64,000 bases of DNA. Source: Fischerella sp. CENA71 (GTDB lineage Bacteria > Cyanobacteriota > Cyanobacteriia > Cyanobacteriales > Nostocaceae). The stretch is from NCBI GenBank assembly GCA_024239075.1, contig JANBVI010000078.1, positions 62,001 to 126,000 on the forward strand. Reading direction: 5' to 3'. Under the pieces are notes generated by a model. The model was given only the letters and a program-made list of their open reading frames with translations, was not told the DNA's origin and searched no databases. Of the stretch, positions 38,301-46,704 are shown one piece after another (within the stretch, counting starts at the first letter, position 1; every line of letters begins with the position of its first letter). The position numbers were made by a program, and so were the translations under genes.

Positions 38301-39277
38301 GATTCAGCCAAGTTTTGCAACTCATCCCATAATTTTAATTGGCGCAGCACCTCACCTAATTTATTAATATATTCAGCAACTAAATATTCTTTTTGCGCTT
38401 GTCTAAAAACATCAAAACTTTGCTGAAAATAATCACTCGCGGCTTCCCAATTCTCTTGATTTTGTAAATGATATTTTTCTGCGAGGCGATAATAAGCAAG
38501 CGCAATATACAGTAATAACTTTCCTCGCCTTTCTAAGGTGTTAATATTTTCCTCTATAGCCTCCCTTTCTAAGGGGGGTTGGGGGGATCGCCAAAAATTT
38601 AAACTCTGCTGATAATGTTCAAAAGCCGAATTTATGCGATCGCGTTGATAATCGTGCAAACCCAAGACAAACTCAATACAACCTCTAATTTCTGCTGATA
38701 AAACTTGACCACGAGATTCTAAATCATCCTTAGCAGCTTCCAGTTCCCAGCAAACTTGTAAATTGGGAATGACATCACCAGCAAAAACCTCAGCAATTTT
38801 TTGCTCTAAAAACCTGACTAAATCATCAGTCTTTTTTTTTAACTCAACTGTTGTTGCCCAACTTTCTAAATCCGTTGCCAACCTGATAAACTGTTGTAAA
38901 ACTTGGTCATTCACCCACAACAAAATCGGAAATTGAAAATTCTTTCTAAACTCCTCCCGCACTTGATTAGCTGAAGTCAAAATCGTATCAAGATTTTTCA
39001 CTGATTCCAAACCAAACACCATCAAAGCGGGTGGTTGTTCATCTCCCGATTGTTCACTGATTGCTTCACTGATCGCCGTGTAAAGAGTTTTGACTGATGC
39101 AGATAAAGTAATTTCGTGAATATTTACAGGCGAAACTTCCCGCAAACGTTGTACTATTGTCTCTCGCAGAGAAGCATAATTACACCGCACCAATATCAGC
39201 GAGAATTGCCCTTGTGAAAGAGTAATTGCTCTTACCAAAGTTTGTAAAGAATTTTCGTTATTTGTGTCATTTGTCAT
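35255..39277 (-). CDS. STAND-like NTPase with TPR-like, coiled-coil, membrane and WD40 regions
   Basis: 1340 residues. About 1-165 is an alpha/beta domain without Walker motifs (FSLILVRCNYASLRETIVQR). About 200-450 is helical and TPR-like. About 480-850 is an nSTAND-type NTPase with Walker A GQSGVGKSS (519-527), Walker B VLIFDQFEE (602-610) and a winged-helix-like end (LYQLVHDYLVDFIRRYQ). About 850-1105 is coiled coil broken by a membrane helix at 892-914, and three WD40 repeats follow at about 1160-1275. LDELLVRGCNWLQFYLKN and DRHLCDDI are the usual end of cyanobacterial WD40 proteins; about 26 further residues are read-through into the 21-bp repeat. STAND proteins are ATP-dependent switches in signalling or phage defence. 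It follows the ATPase gene by 155 bases. Confidence 0.85.
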   Translation of the reverse strand: MTNDTNNENSLQTLVRAITLSQGQFSLILVRCNYASLRETIVQRLREVSPVNIHEITLSASVKTLYTAISEAISEQSGDEQPPALMVFGLESVKNLDTILTSANQVREEFRKNFQFPILLWVNDQVLQQFIRLATDLESWATTVELKKKTDDLVRFLEQKIAEVFAGDVIPNLQVCWELEAAKDDLESRGQVLSAEIRGCIEFVLGLHDYQRDRINSAFEHYQQSLNFWRSPQPPLEREAIEENINTLERRGKLLLYIALAYYRLAEKYHLQNQENWEAASDYFQQSFDVFRQAQKEYLVAEYINKLGEVLRQLKLWDELQNLAESSLTLHQNYNLPRHLAEDYGFLAEVALEKSYWQEANQFAQQALQIFSAASSQELHEQGWLRFLLARSQQNLGEVAAAISYLEIAREESNPQYDPKLYIRILETLRLLYYEQKNYLEAFRIKQEQIALEYQYGLRAFIGANYLQPQRYTINPDLVQAEKQAVVAQEIAASGRQEDVRRLVERISSTQHKLIVIHGQSGVGKSSILQAGLIPALQQKPIEARDVLPVLLRVYTDWVGMLGRCLAAGFEEIRGNKLSIPVDAGGIIEQLRRNAERNLLTVLIFDQFEEFFFVYSEKVNRRAFYDFLRQCLDIPFTKVVLSLREDYLHYLLELDRLFNLTVINNNILDKNIRYYLGNFSPADAKKVVQSLTERTQFGLQPALIDQLVADLAGDLGEVRPIELQIVGAQLQTEKINTIEKYQEVGTKEKLVERFLEAVIQDCGVENERCARLVLYLLTDENGTRPLKTRAQLADDLVAEVEKLDLVLEIVVKSGLVVLIPEKPADLYQLVHDYLVDFIRRYQSDELLAELAREREQRQLAEENLKREQEANQILADAKREADRQIQQGRRRFFVSSGLSVLLLVGAGIAAMNAVNQIKEANAAKEEKQQAETQVSQAKVELDKVNKQKTEIATRAKELETKEQTARKNYQQAQAKQKDAEVKLTAAQQETQQANQTLAQAKAQLQNLNKQNSALQNQNAQALERINTASQKVKTAEEKAQQAEEQQKLAEAKMTTANQTLAQAQATLKKTQQAAQVAQENAKQAQIAQQEAKQGTELERAGVNALRQFEFAEIEALVSAMQSGKQLKNLVKDDRTVGEYPAISPVFALHTILDDIKELNQFPGHQDSVLSVSFSPDGKYLATASDDKTARLWNLKGELITQFKGHQDYVRGVSFSPDGKYLATVSYDKTARLWNLKGELITQFKGHQDSVLSVSFSPDGKYLATASLDGTARLWPVESLDELLVRGCNWLQFYLKNPNVNLRDEDRHLCDDINVREQGTGNEECECWGLKREHWGLKREY

Positions 39278-39432
39278 TGGTCATTTGTCATTGGTTATTA
39301 GTCAATTATTTGCCACTTTTATAACTTCATCGTTAGAGTGGGTTATGGCTTTGCCTAACGTACCATGTTCATCAAATAATTAATTATGCGCGCCGTAACA
39401 CACCCTACAGAATTGTTACCTCCTACAAAACT

Positions 39433-40719
39433 TTAACTCTCGATCAAAATCGGATTGATATCAAACCAAGAACCATCCTCATCTCGATATTCAAATACAA
39501 ACATACTGCGGAGCAAAAGATCATATTTTTCATGTCCTCTAAAGCTTTTTTCTTTCGCCACCTCCCGCAATAATTCCCACTCATCTGATGTAATCGCCAA
39601 AGTTAACTCATTGCGGCGTTGTTTAATCACGCTTTCCAAACACTCGCGGGAAATTGGCGGATCTTCTCTCTGCAAACAGCGAAACAACAACATTAACAAG
39701 TTTCGCAAATGTCCCCCACTGACTCGACATAATCTTTCCAAAGTTGCAGGATTATCAAAAACCTGGGTAATTAAATTTTGGCTCACTTCCCAACTTACAC
39801 CAGGATAAGCCCTCGCCATTACCATCTGTTGCAGCAGCGTCATTCCCTTTTGGCTTTCCGAACCATCCCGTAATTGCACCGGAACCATTGGTAAAACTTT
39901 CGGATCAATACCAAAACGATTTGTCAACCTTCCCAAAGCGTTGGTGAAAATCAAAACCAAGGGAATCGTATAAACAACATGACAATTTAACTGGTTTAAC
40001 TGTTCACCCCGTTCCACAAATAAATATTCTGGTTGATAGTACCCCGATGGCTTGAGAGAATTATCCACCCGATCCAGATTATCAACAATCACCACCAGTC
40101 CTTGTTTACCTTGTTGTTTGAGTTTTTCTCTGGCTGGTTTGAGCAACTCTTGATTAATTGATTCTAAAATTCCATTCGTGCGTGGTTCCAAATATTGCCT
40201 AAGCTGACTTCTCAGCTTCGGACTATCTTTAGTTTTAGTCGTAATTTTGGCAATCCCAGCAGATAATTCTACCCCAGTAACATCTATTGGTGTTTGCAAC
40301 AAATCAACAATGTCAGTAAACAGATTTTGAAAATATCCAGGTTTGAGATTAATTTTAATTGCTTCCAAACTTTGACTAACTTCACGAGCTATAGCCAATA
40401 AAATATCTGTAACATCCACATCCGCCATATCTAGACTTTGGCTGGACTCAAAATACACCACATGCAAACTCTGCTGTTCTAACTCCGACTTTAGTCGCAG
40501 CAGTTCCGTAGATTTCCCACAGCCAATATGTCCCGTAAATAACTGACAGGTAGGCTGTTCGGGTGAGAGACGGGTGATAGTTCGTTCCAATTCTTGAATA
40601 ATCTTGCCACCGCGCACTTTAGCAAAATCAATATAATATTGCCTATCCTCAGCTTTGCTGACAACCAAAGTTTTACTAGGGTTGCAAGCTTGAAAAAACC
40701 TTGTTAAATCGAGTTTCAT
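39433..40719 (-). CDS. AAA-type P-loop ATPase paired with the STAND-like NTPase
   Basis: 428 residues. Walker A is GHIGCGKST (63-71), Walker B LVVIVDNLDRV (208-218), and a Cdc6/ORC-like sensor region is near SGGHLRNLLMLL (334-345). A helical stretch (about 105-200) separates the two motifs. The C-terminal 70 residues look like a winged helix (SDEWELLREVAKEKS) ending FEYRDEDGSWFDINPIL. No membrane segment. It is the upstream gene of a two-gene minus-strand unit with the WD40 NTPase, a pairing I believe recurs in cyanobacteria. Function unknown; it may load or regulate its large partner. Confidence 0.8.
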   Translation of the reverse strand: MKLDLTRFFQACNPSKTLVVSKAEDRQYYIDFAKVRGGKIIQELERTITRLSPEQPTCQLFTGHIGCGKSTELLRLKSELEQQSLHVVYFESSQSLDMADVDVTDILLAIAREVSQSLEAIKINLKPGYFQNLFTDIVDLLQTPIDVTGVELSAGIAKITTKTKDSPKLRSQLRQYLEPRTNGILESINQELLKPAREKLKQQGKQGLVVIVDNLDRVDNSLKPSGYYQPEYLFVERGEQLNQLNCHVVYTIPLVLIFTNALGRLTNRFGIDPKVLPMVPVQLRDGSESQKGMTLLQQMVMARAYPGVSWEVSQNLITQVFDNPATLERLCRVSGGHLRNLLMLLFRCLQREDPPISRECLESVIKQRRNELTLAITSDEWELLREVAKEKSFRGHEKYDLLLRSMFVFEYRDEDGSWFDINPILIES

Positions 40720-40874
40720 GACAAATCACCCGAATTCAGCCTGAATGAATGCTGTTTTCAGTGATTATACAAATGACAAAGCCGTAATTTCGGAAATGAG
40801 GGAACAGGGAATGAGGAATGGGGAGTGCGATCCAATACTACTCGATTAAGAAAATTGATCAACCCAAAATCTTT

Positions 40875-40902
40875 GTAGAGACGCGCCATGGCGCGTCTCT
40901 AC
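40875..40902. repeat. perfect 28-bp palindrome
   Basis: GTAGAGACGCGCCA and its exact reverse complement TGGCGCGTCTCTAC adjoin without a spacer. It is the longest copy in this window of a dispersed palindrome; shorter relatives are at 24674 and 33239. In RNA it would form a very stable hairpin. Confidence 0.8.
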
Positions 40903-40996
40903 ATTCCTAAAATCGAAGCTAAAAATCCTTAAACGAGCAGTTTTGGAAGGCGATCGCACTATTTAAATCCTGAACTTTCACCCTCAGAAGCTCAAA

Positions 40997-41206
40997 ATTC
41001 CCGTTTGAAACTAAAACATTCTCATTTCAAACGCCAAAATTCTTACTTGAAACCTCAACGTTCTCGTTTGAAACAAAAACATTCCCGTTTGAAACCAAAA
41101 TATTTCCACTCAAAACCTGAAAATTCCCGTTTGAAACCAAAATATTTCCACTCAAAACCTGAAAATTCTCGTTTGAAACCAAAACATTCTCATTTCAAAC
41201 CAGTTT
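40997..41206. repeat. 21-bp tandem repeat array, locus 3 (ten units)
   Basis: Ten 21-base units such as ATTCCCGTTTGAAACCAAAAT and ATTCTCATTTCAAACGCCAAA. They share TTCTCGTTT(C/G)AAAC with locus 2, so both arrays belong to one family and bracket the ATPase/STAND pair. A frame stays open through the array only because 21 is a multiple of three; I do not call it a gene. The remaining 40720-41313 sequence holds the 28-bp palindrome and no gene. Confidence 0.9.
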
Positions 41207-41313
41207 TGTAGGGTGTGTTGTCGTGCAGCGCAACGCACCATCCCAAATTTTCGGTGCGTTAGGACTTTCCGTCCATAACGCACCCTACCAAATTCTTCCC
41301 ACACTCCCTACAG

Positions 41314-42669
41314 CTAAACTTCCAACTTCTCACCCCGAATCGAATAATCCAATAACTCCATCGGATGCATAATTGCAACATCCTTTCCTTGTAACTCCAG
41401 ATGCTTCTGAATCTGCAAACTACAACCCGGATTTGGTGAAGCAATTAAATCAGCACCAGTATTTAACAAATTTCGCACTTTTTGCCTACCCAACTCCTCA
41501 GCAACATCTGGTTGCAGCATATTGTAAACCCCCGCACTACCGCAACATATTGCCGCATCCAAAGGTTCTTTTAACTTCACCCCTGGAATTTGCTGTAATA
41601 ACTGACGCGGTTGCACACTAATCTTTTGTCCATGCAACAAATGACAAGCATCTTGATAAACCAAATTCAGAGTTTTACTCGCCAACGGTGACAACTTCGC
41701 TGTTAAACCAACCGTTACTAAAAACTCTTGTGCATCCCTTACCTTCGCCGCAAATTCTTTTGCTTTCTCCCGATACTCTGGATCATCCGCCAAAATATGC
41801 CCGTATTCTTTCAAAGTATGACCACAACCGGCAGCGTTGATAATCACATAATCTACACCAGTATTGGCAAAACTATCAATCATCTGCCTAGCCAAAGCCT
41901 TAGCTTGTTCAGTTTGTCCCTGGTGTTCTGGAAGCGCCGCACAACAACCTTGAGACTTAGGAATTACCACCTCACAACCATTCGCCGTCAACACCCGTAC
42001 CGTTGCTTCATTCACAGGCGAGAAAAATAGCCGTTGTACACAACCCAAAATCACCCCGACTCGATAGCGCTTCTCACCCCGCGCCGGAATCACATCAGGT
42101 AAATTATCCTGAAAAGACTTCAGCGTAATCTCCGGTAAAATCGACTCCATCGCCGCCAACCGAGGCGAGATATTCTTCAATAAACCAGTCGCCCGCAAAA
42201 ACTTAGAAAAACCCAACCTCTGATAAACCAACAAAGGTACTAACAAAATCCGTAAAACATCAGGATTAGGAAACAAAGAAAATATTAACTGCCTAACCAA
42301 CCGATCCGCCAAACCACGCGGATAATTTCTCTCAACCTGATGACGAGTCGCCGAAATTAACTTGTCATACTGCACCCCTGAAGGACAAGCAGTCACACAA
42401 GCTAAACAACCCAAACAAGAATCAAAATGCTGAACACTCGCCGTATTCAAAGCAATCTCACCCTCATTAATCGCATCTATTAAATAGATGCGTCCCCTCG
42501 GAGAATCCATCTCCTTCCCAATTACCCGATAACTCGGACAAGTCGCAAGACAAAACCCACAATGCACACAACTATCAATCAACTTCGGATCAGGCGGATT
42601 CTTCCCATCAAACCCCTGTAAATTCTTCACACTCGCCGTCTTCTCACCAAAACCTTCCGAAACCTGCAT
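41314..42669 (-). CDS. glcF: glycolate dehydrogenase iron-sulfur subunit
   Basis: 451 residues from the ATG giving MQVSEGFGEKTASVKNLQGF, preceded by a GGGAGAGGGAGAAG ribosome site; an upstream in-frame start would overlap glcE. Two 4Fe-4S clusters are visible, CVHCGFCLATCPSYR and CLGCLACVTACPSGV, and the two CCG domains follow (GCVQRLFFS, CCAALPEHQGQ; AAGCGHTLKEYG, CCGSAGVYNML). With the FAD subunits it oxidises photorespiratory glycolate to glyoxylate. It directly follows glcE on the same strand, 64 bases apart. No glcD is in the window. Confidence 0.93.
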   Translation of the reverse strand: MQVSEGFGEKTASVKNLQGFDGKNPPDPKLIDSCVHCGFCLATCPSYRVIGKEMDSPRGRIYLIDAINEGEIALNTASVQHFDSCLGCLACVTACPSGVQYDKLISATRHQVERNYPRGLADRLVRQLIFSLFPNPDVLRILLVPLLVYQRLGFSKFLRATGLLKNISPRLAAMESILPEITLKSFQDNLPDVIPARGEKRYRVGVILGCVQRLFFSPVNEATVRVLTANGCEVVIPKSQGCCAALPEHQGQTEQAKALARQMIDSFANTGVDYVIINAAGCGHTLKEYGHILADDPEYREKAKEFAAKVRDAQEFLVTVGLTAKLSPLASKTLNLVYQDACHLLHGQKISVQPRQLLQQIPGVKLKEPLDAAICCGSAGVYNMLQPDVAEELGRQKVRNLLNTGADLIASPNPGCSLQIQKHLELQGKDVAIMHPMELLDYSIRGEKLEV

Positions 42670-42733
42670 AATTACTTCTCCCTCTCCCCTCTTCTCTTCC
42701 TTCGCGCCCTTTGAGTTCTTTGTGGTTCGTTTC

Positions 42734-44035
42734 CTAAATCCCACCCACAAAGCGACCAAAACTTAAAATACCCTTCCCATCAAACCGCAACTTAATCCGT
42801 CGCATCATCTCCCCAGCATTGCCAGTGTAACCCCACACATCCAACCTTTGCTTCACCCCCACAGGCGCAGTCAAAATCGTCAGAAACCCTCTATGATTTT
42901 CACAGAGCGATCGCATCTCCACCAATCCCTTTTCACCCTCAAACTGCAACACCCCCAAACCACTACCAACATGAATCAAACCCTTTTGCGCCTGCGTTAA
43001 AACCTCAACCCCCGCAGTCGGTAACACTCCTATTTTGCAAGTAATCGCCGACTCACCGCTACCAGAATAGATAGATTCTCGCAATCTTTCCCATAAATCA
43101 GCTTCATCAACCCCCGCATAAATCGCCCCTTGCAAACCCAAATTTTGCCCAACTTCCACCAACCGATTTGACTGTTCCTTCACACTCTCAGCAATACTTT
43201 GGAACCTTGCAATCAACCCCATCCCTGTACCCAAACCCAACTCAGACACCAATTGAATTGAAACTAAATCAGCCTGAGTAGGTGTTAACGCCGAACCACG
43301 CAAAATCGCCGCAGTTTGTGATACATCCTCGCCCCTACCCGTCAGTACAACCGTTGCAGAGATTTCGGGGATTGGGTAAACACGAAACGTCACTTGACTA
43401 ATCACGCCCAATGTGCCGTAGGAACCTGTAAACAACTTCATCAAGTCGTATCCAGCCACATTTTTCACCACTCGTCCCCCAGCATTGGCGATTTGTCCAT
43501 CAGCACGGACAAAAGTAATTCCTAGTAACTGATCGCGCACACTTCCGTAACGCTGTCTCAAGGAACCAGTATCAGCAGTTGCAACAATACCACCCAAAGT
43601 CCCTGATGGCCTGACTGGATCAAGAGCGAGAAATTGGTTAGCTTTGGCTAAAATTGCTTGGAGTTCAGAGAACTTCATCCCTGCTCCTGCTGTTACCGTT
43701 AAATCACCAACAGCATGATCAATCAGTTTATTGAGGCGTTCTGTGCTAACTACAACATCAATCCCCTTAACTAAGCCACCCCAACTGAGTTTACTACTGC
43801 TACCACAAGGAAGAATACGCCATTTGTTGTGGTTAGCCTCCCTCATCACCTGTGCTAGCTGTTCGGTAGTCTCAGGATAGACGATACAACTAGGAGGAGT
43901 TGGAGAAGATATAGCCTGTAAGATAAATTGCTGCTGAGGTGGTGCTAAATTTTCCCAAGCATAGAAACCATTTTCACCAACAATAGATGCAAGACTAGAA
44001 GTACAGATACGCAAGGGGACTTGTTCGCTAGGCAT
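42734..44035 (-). CDS. glcE: glycolate dehydrogenase FAD-binding subunit, GlcE-like
   Basis: 433 residues of the PCMH/VAO FAD-binding type. Key blocks are CIVYPETTEQLAQVMREAN, LPCGSSSKLSWGG, VTAGAGMKFSELQAIL, RPSGTLGGIVATADTGSLRQ and YGSVRDQLLGI. GGRVVKNVAGYDLMKLFTGS followed by YGTLGVISQVTFRVYP is typical of GlcE rather than the longer GlcD. It supplies the flavin site for glycolate oxidation, together with GlcF encoded just downstream. N-terminal 50 residues (FYAWENLAPPQQQFILQAI) are a short helical lead. Alternative name in databases may be FAD-binding oxidoreductase. Confidence 0.87.
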   Translation of the reverse strand: MPSEQVPLRICTSSLASIVGENGFYAWENLAPPQQQFILQAISSPTPPSCIVYPETTEQLAQVMREANHNKWRILPCGSSSKLSWGGLVKGIDVVVSTERLNKLIDHAVGDLTVTAGAGMKFSELQAILAKANQFLALDPVRPSGTLGGIVATADTGSLRQRYGSVRDQLLGITFVRADGQIANAGGRVVKNVAGYDLMKLFTGSYGTLGVISQVTFRVYPIPEISATVVLTGRGEDVSQTAAILRGSALTPTQADLVSIQLVSELGLGTGMGLIARFQSIAESVKEQSNRLVEVGQNLGLQGAIYAGVDEADLWERLRESIYSGSGESAITCKIGVLPTAGVEVLTQAQKGLIHVGSGLGVLQFEGEKGLVEMRSLCENHRGFLTILTAPVGVKQRLDVWGYTGNAGEMMRRIKLRFDGKGILSFGRFVGGI

Positions 44036-44224
44036 TAGCTTTAATCAATGTTTGTCTCCATGAAATACTGTACCTCATGAAGATAGCGATCGGGATAAGG
44101 GGTAACAGAGAATAGATTCTCATGCTCTTATTGTGGGCATAGTTCACGGCATTATTTCACAACTAAATACACAGTATATTTAATGGTGGGTGTAAAGGGA
44201 TGCAAAAATAAAGTCATGAGAAGA

Positions 44225-44749
44225 ATGAATGTTGAACAGTTGCTGAGAAGATATGCTGATGGGGAGAGAGATTTTACCGGAGTTGAAATTGTTGAATTTA
44301 GACTAAGACATTTGACTGAAATTAACTTGAGTGGTGCTGATTTTAGATATGCCAATTTGCAAAAATTAGTTCGCTATACTGAAGGTATAAAATTAAATTT
44401 CAGTGGTGCAAATTTACGTGGTCTGAATTTAGAATATGCTCATTTTGAACATGCTAATTTCCAAAAAGCTGACTTGAGTTACACGGATATGTGGTGTGCG
44501 GCGCTTCATGCTGCTGATTTAAGTGATGCTGATTTGAGTGGTGCAAAATTACATGAAGCTGTTTTTTATAAAGTGAATTTGAGTCGAGCAAATTTTAGCG
44601 GCGCTCATTTGCTAGATACTCATTTTGATTATGCTAATTTGACGGAAGCGAATTTTATTTATGCCCGCAAAGTGAATTTTGGCAATGCTTATTTACAAAA
44701 TACTATTATGCCTGATGGCAGTCTTGGCAATGTTGCCAGACAAGTTTGA
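44225..44749 (+). CDS. pentapeptide repeat protein
   Basis: About 174 residues from the ATG giving MNVEQLLRRYADGERDFTGV, the usual start of cyanobacterial members; ATGs at 44183 and 44216 are also in frame. After this lead it consists of A(D/N)L/F repeats (LSGADFRYANLQ, FSGANLRGLNLEYAHF, AADLSDADLSGAKLHE and others), which build a right-handed quadrilateral beta-helix. Roughly twenty pentapeptides are present. Biochemical roles of such proteins in cyanobacteria are mostly unknown. A strong hairpin lies downstream and separates it from the convergent channel gene. Confidence 0.85.
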   Translation: MNVEQLLRRYADGERDFTGVEIVEFRLRHLTEINLSGADFRYANLQKLVRYTEGIKLNFSGANLRGLNLEYAHFEHANFQKADLSYTDMWCAALHAADLSDADLSGAKLHEAVFYKVNLSRANFSGAHLLDTHFDYANLTEANFIYARKVNFGNAYLQNTIMPDGSLGNVARQV

Positions 44750-44788
44750 GTAAGTTTTTTAGTAGTTTGTAAAAATTCAGAAAGGCAG

Positions 44789-44817
44789 AACCCCGACTTG
44801 TTTAAGAAATCGGGGTT
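44789..44817. terminator. bidirectional terminator hairpin
   Basis: Arms AACCCCGA (44789-44796) and TCGGGGTT (44810-44817) followed by TTC on the plus strand; the loop is 13 bases with further A-T pairs. It lies 40 bases after the pentapeptide gene and 73 bases before the stop of the opposing channel gene, fitting termination from both sides. Confidence 0.7.
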
Positions 44818-44889
44818 TTCATATCTAAACTAACAATTTATAAACATCTACAACTGTTTTTTATAAACAATTGCTTAAATTAGGTAGTA

Positions 44890-46464
44890 TCAATTCTTGG
44901 AAAAACCGTAAATTTCAATTTCCTCTTGTCTAAAAGTATCCCTCAATATTTTGCGGAGAACACGCTGAATATGAAGGTGTTTTCCAGGCTTGACTTTTGT
45001 TAGTGTCAGCAGCAATAGATTATTTTCTCCAAAATGTTCTATTCCAGCAACTCGCGTGGCTTCTAGAACATCCTGCTCATCTACCTTTAACTGTTGTCCG
45101 ATCTTCTCAACTACCCTATACACATGATCTAAATTGGAGTCATAGGAAACGCTCAGTTCTACTCTTGCATATATATATTGCTTGGAGAAATTGATAATTG
45201 ATCCAATCTCTCCATTGCGAATAATCTGCAATTGACCATCAGGATGGCGGACGTGAGTGGTTCGCAGTTCAATCGCCTCTACAATCCCCTCAATATTTCT
45301 TTCTTCTACTTTCCCAACTTCAACATAATCACCCACCAAGTAATAGTTTTCAAATAAAATCAAAAATCCACAAACAACATCATTAATCAGGTTTTGCGCC
45401 CCAAGACCAACTGCTATACCCACAATTCCTGCACCTGCTAAGATAGGCGCAGGATCAATACCAATCAGCTTGAGTATAGTCACTGCGGCAGTGAAGTAGA
45501 TGAAATATTTGGCGAAACTCCGTATTAAAGGAATCAGCGTCAGCCGTTTTTGTTGCTGTGAATCATTTGTCTCTGTAGTTTTGAGATAGAACTCATCAAG
45601 GATAAAGTAAGCGACTTCAATCAAAACATTGCTAATAAAATAAACCCCAATAATCTGCACAATTCTAGGGGTATAAGCATTGATCCAAGCAATAGGTTCT
45701 ATTTCTGGAACAACAAGGTTTACTATGCCAATATAGAGGACGTATTCTAAACATTTTTTGAAGAGGGGAATTAAGTGGCGTAAACGCTCGTATAAACGCA
45801 GTAGATTGTTAGAACTGGAGTATTTAAGACTCAGTGCGTCGAGAGTGTCAACTATAGTAGCAACAGCTTTGACAATTAGTAAGCCAACTGTAACAATAAT
45901 GTATATTTTTAAGGCTATGTAAAGATATTTGGTAACTACTTCTGGAAGGTAGCAAAATTTAGCGGATAGGATAGCAGATGATATCCAAAGAGTATGATTT
46001 ATAATTCTTTTTAAGACCCTAAAAAAAGCCTCGGTACTCTCATCATTAGCCTTGATTTGATCAGCTTTTTTGGCGTAATCACAAACCCAGTCTATACCCC
46101 GGTTTAAGGGTGGTATGCTAAGTTTAATGAGCATTAGCAAACTCACTGTTTTCAAGATCGCTGTGAAGAGATTGATCCAAAATTGAGTAGGAAGACTGCG
46201 AATAAGATTAAGTTGAAATTCCTGAATGTTTCCACCTCGATAAATCACCATCCCATTCACACTAATCAGTACCAGACAGAGAATCACAGAAATGAAAATT
46301 AAAAGTCTGCTGATATTCCGGCGCAGAAAGGTGATATTTGCAATTCTTCCTTGCAGCCAAGATACTTTAGCAATCTGTAGAAAAATTATGCCAATCAGCC
46401 AGTTCAAAAGCGAGAAAATGAGTATTAAAAATACGACTTCAAGCAGGATAATTACTATATTCAT
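44890..46464 (-). CDS. mechanosensitive ion channel, MscS family
   Basis: 524 residues. About six hydrophobic helices precede the pore helix, so this is a larger MscS relative, not the three-helix minimal form. The pore/beta region is clear: GAGIVGIAVGLGAQNLINDV then GFLILFENYYLVGDYVEVG, followed by VEAIELRTTHVRHPDGQLQI and the C-terminal alpha/beta part. It should open under membrane tension to release solutes on osmotic down-shock. Location is the plasma or thylakoid membrane. Start ATG gives MNIVIILLEVVFLILIF. Confidence 0.9.
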   Translation of the reverse strand: MNIVIILLEVVFLILIFSLLNWLIGIIFLQIAKVSWLQGRIANITFLRRNISRLLIFISVILCLVLISVNGMVIYRGGNIQEFQLNLIRSLPTQFWINLFTAILKTVSLLMLIKLSIPPLNRGIDWVCDYAKKADQIKANDESTEAFFRVLKRIINHTLWISSAILSAKFCYLPEVVTKYLYIALKIYIIVTVGLLIVKAVATIVDTLDALSLKYSSSNNLLRLYERLRHLIPLFKKCLEYVLYIGIVNLVVPEIEPIAWINAYTPRIVQIIGVYFISNVLIEVAYFILDEFYLKTTETNDSQQQKRLTLIPLIRSFAKYFIYFTAAVTILKLIGIDPAPILAGAGIVGIAVGLGAQNLINDVVCGFLILFENYYLVGDYVEVGKVEERNIEGIVEAIELRTTHVRHPDGQLQIIRNGEIGSIINFSKQYIYARVELSVSYDSNLDHVYRVVEKIGQQLKVDEQDVLEATRVAGIEHFGENNLLLLTLTKVKPGKHLHIQRVLRKILRDTFRQEEIEIYGFSKN

Positions 46465-46617
46465 TTTTTGAGTATAAATTCAGCTGTCAAGTCTTTATTT
46501 TTTCAAACCATTGTCAATATATCAAGGGTTATACCATTTCACGTTAATCACGATAGATATCAATACTGTTCGGTTAAGACAAATTTATTGACATTTAAAC
46601 CCTGTAGATATGTTGCA

Positions 46618-46646
46618 GTAGAGACGTTGCAGTGCAACGTCTCTAC
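46618..46646. repeat. 29-bp palindrome GTAGAGACGTTGCA type
   Basis: Arms GTAGAGACGTTGCA and TGCAACGTCTCTAC surround one G. It lies upstream of the channel gene and after ndh. It is the long form of the palindrome at 6394-6416. Confidence 0.75.
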
Positions 46647-46704
46647 ATGCCCAAAATTATTAACCTAAACGTATTGAGGGCAAACAGACGTTCGCCTCTA
46701 CTAA

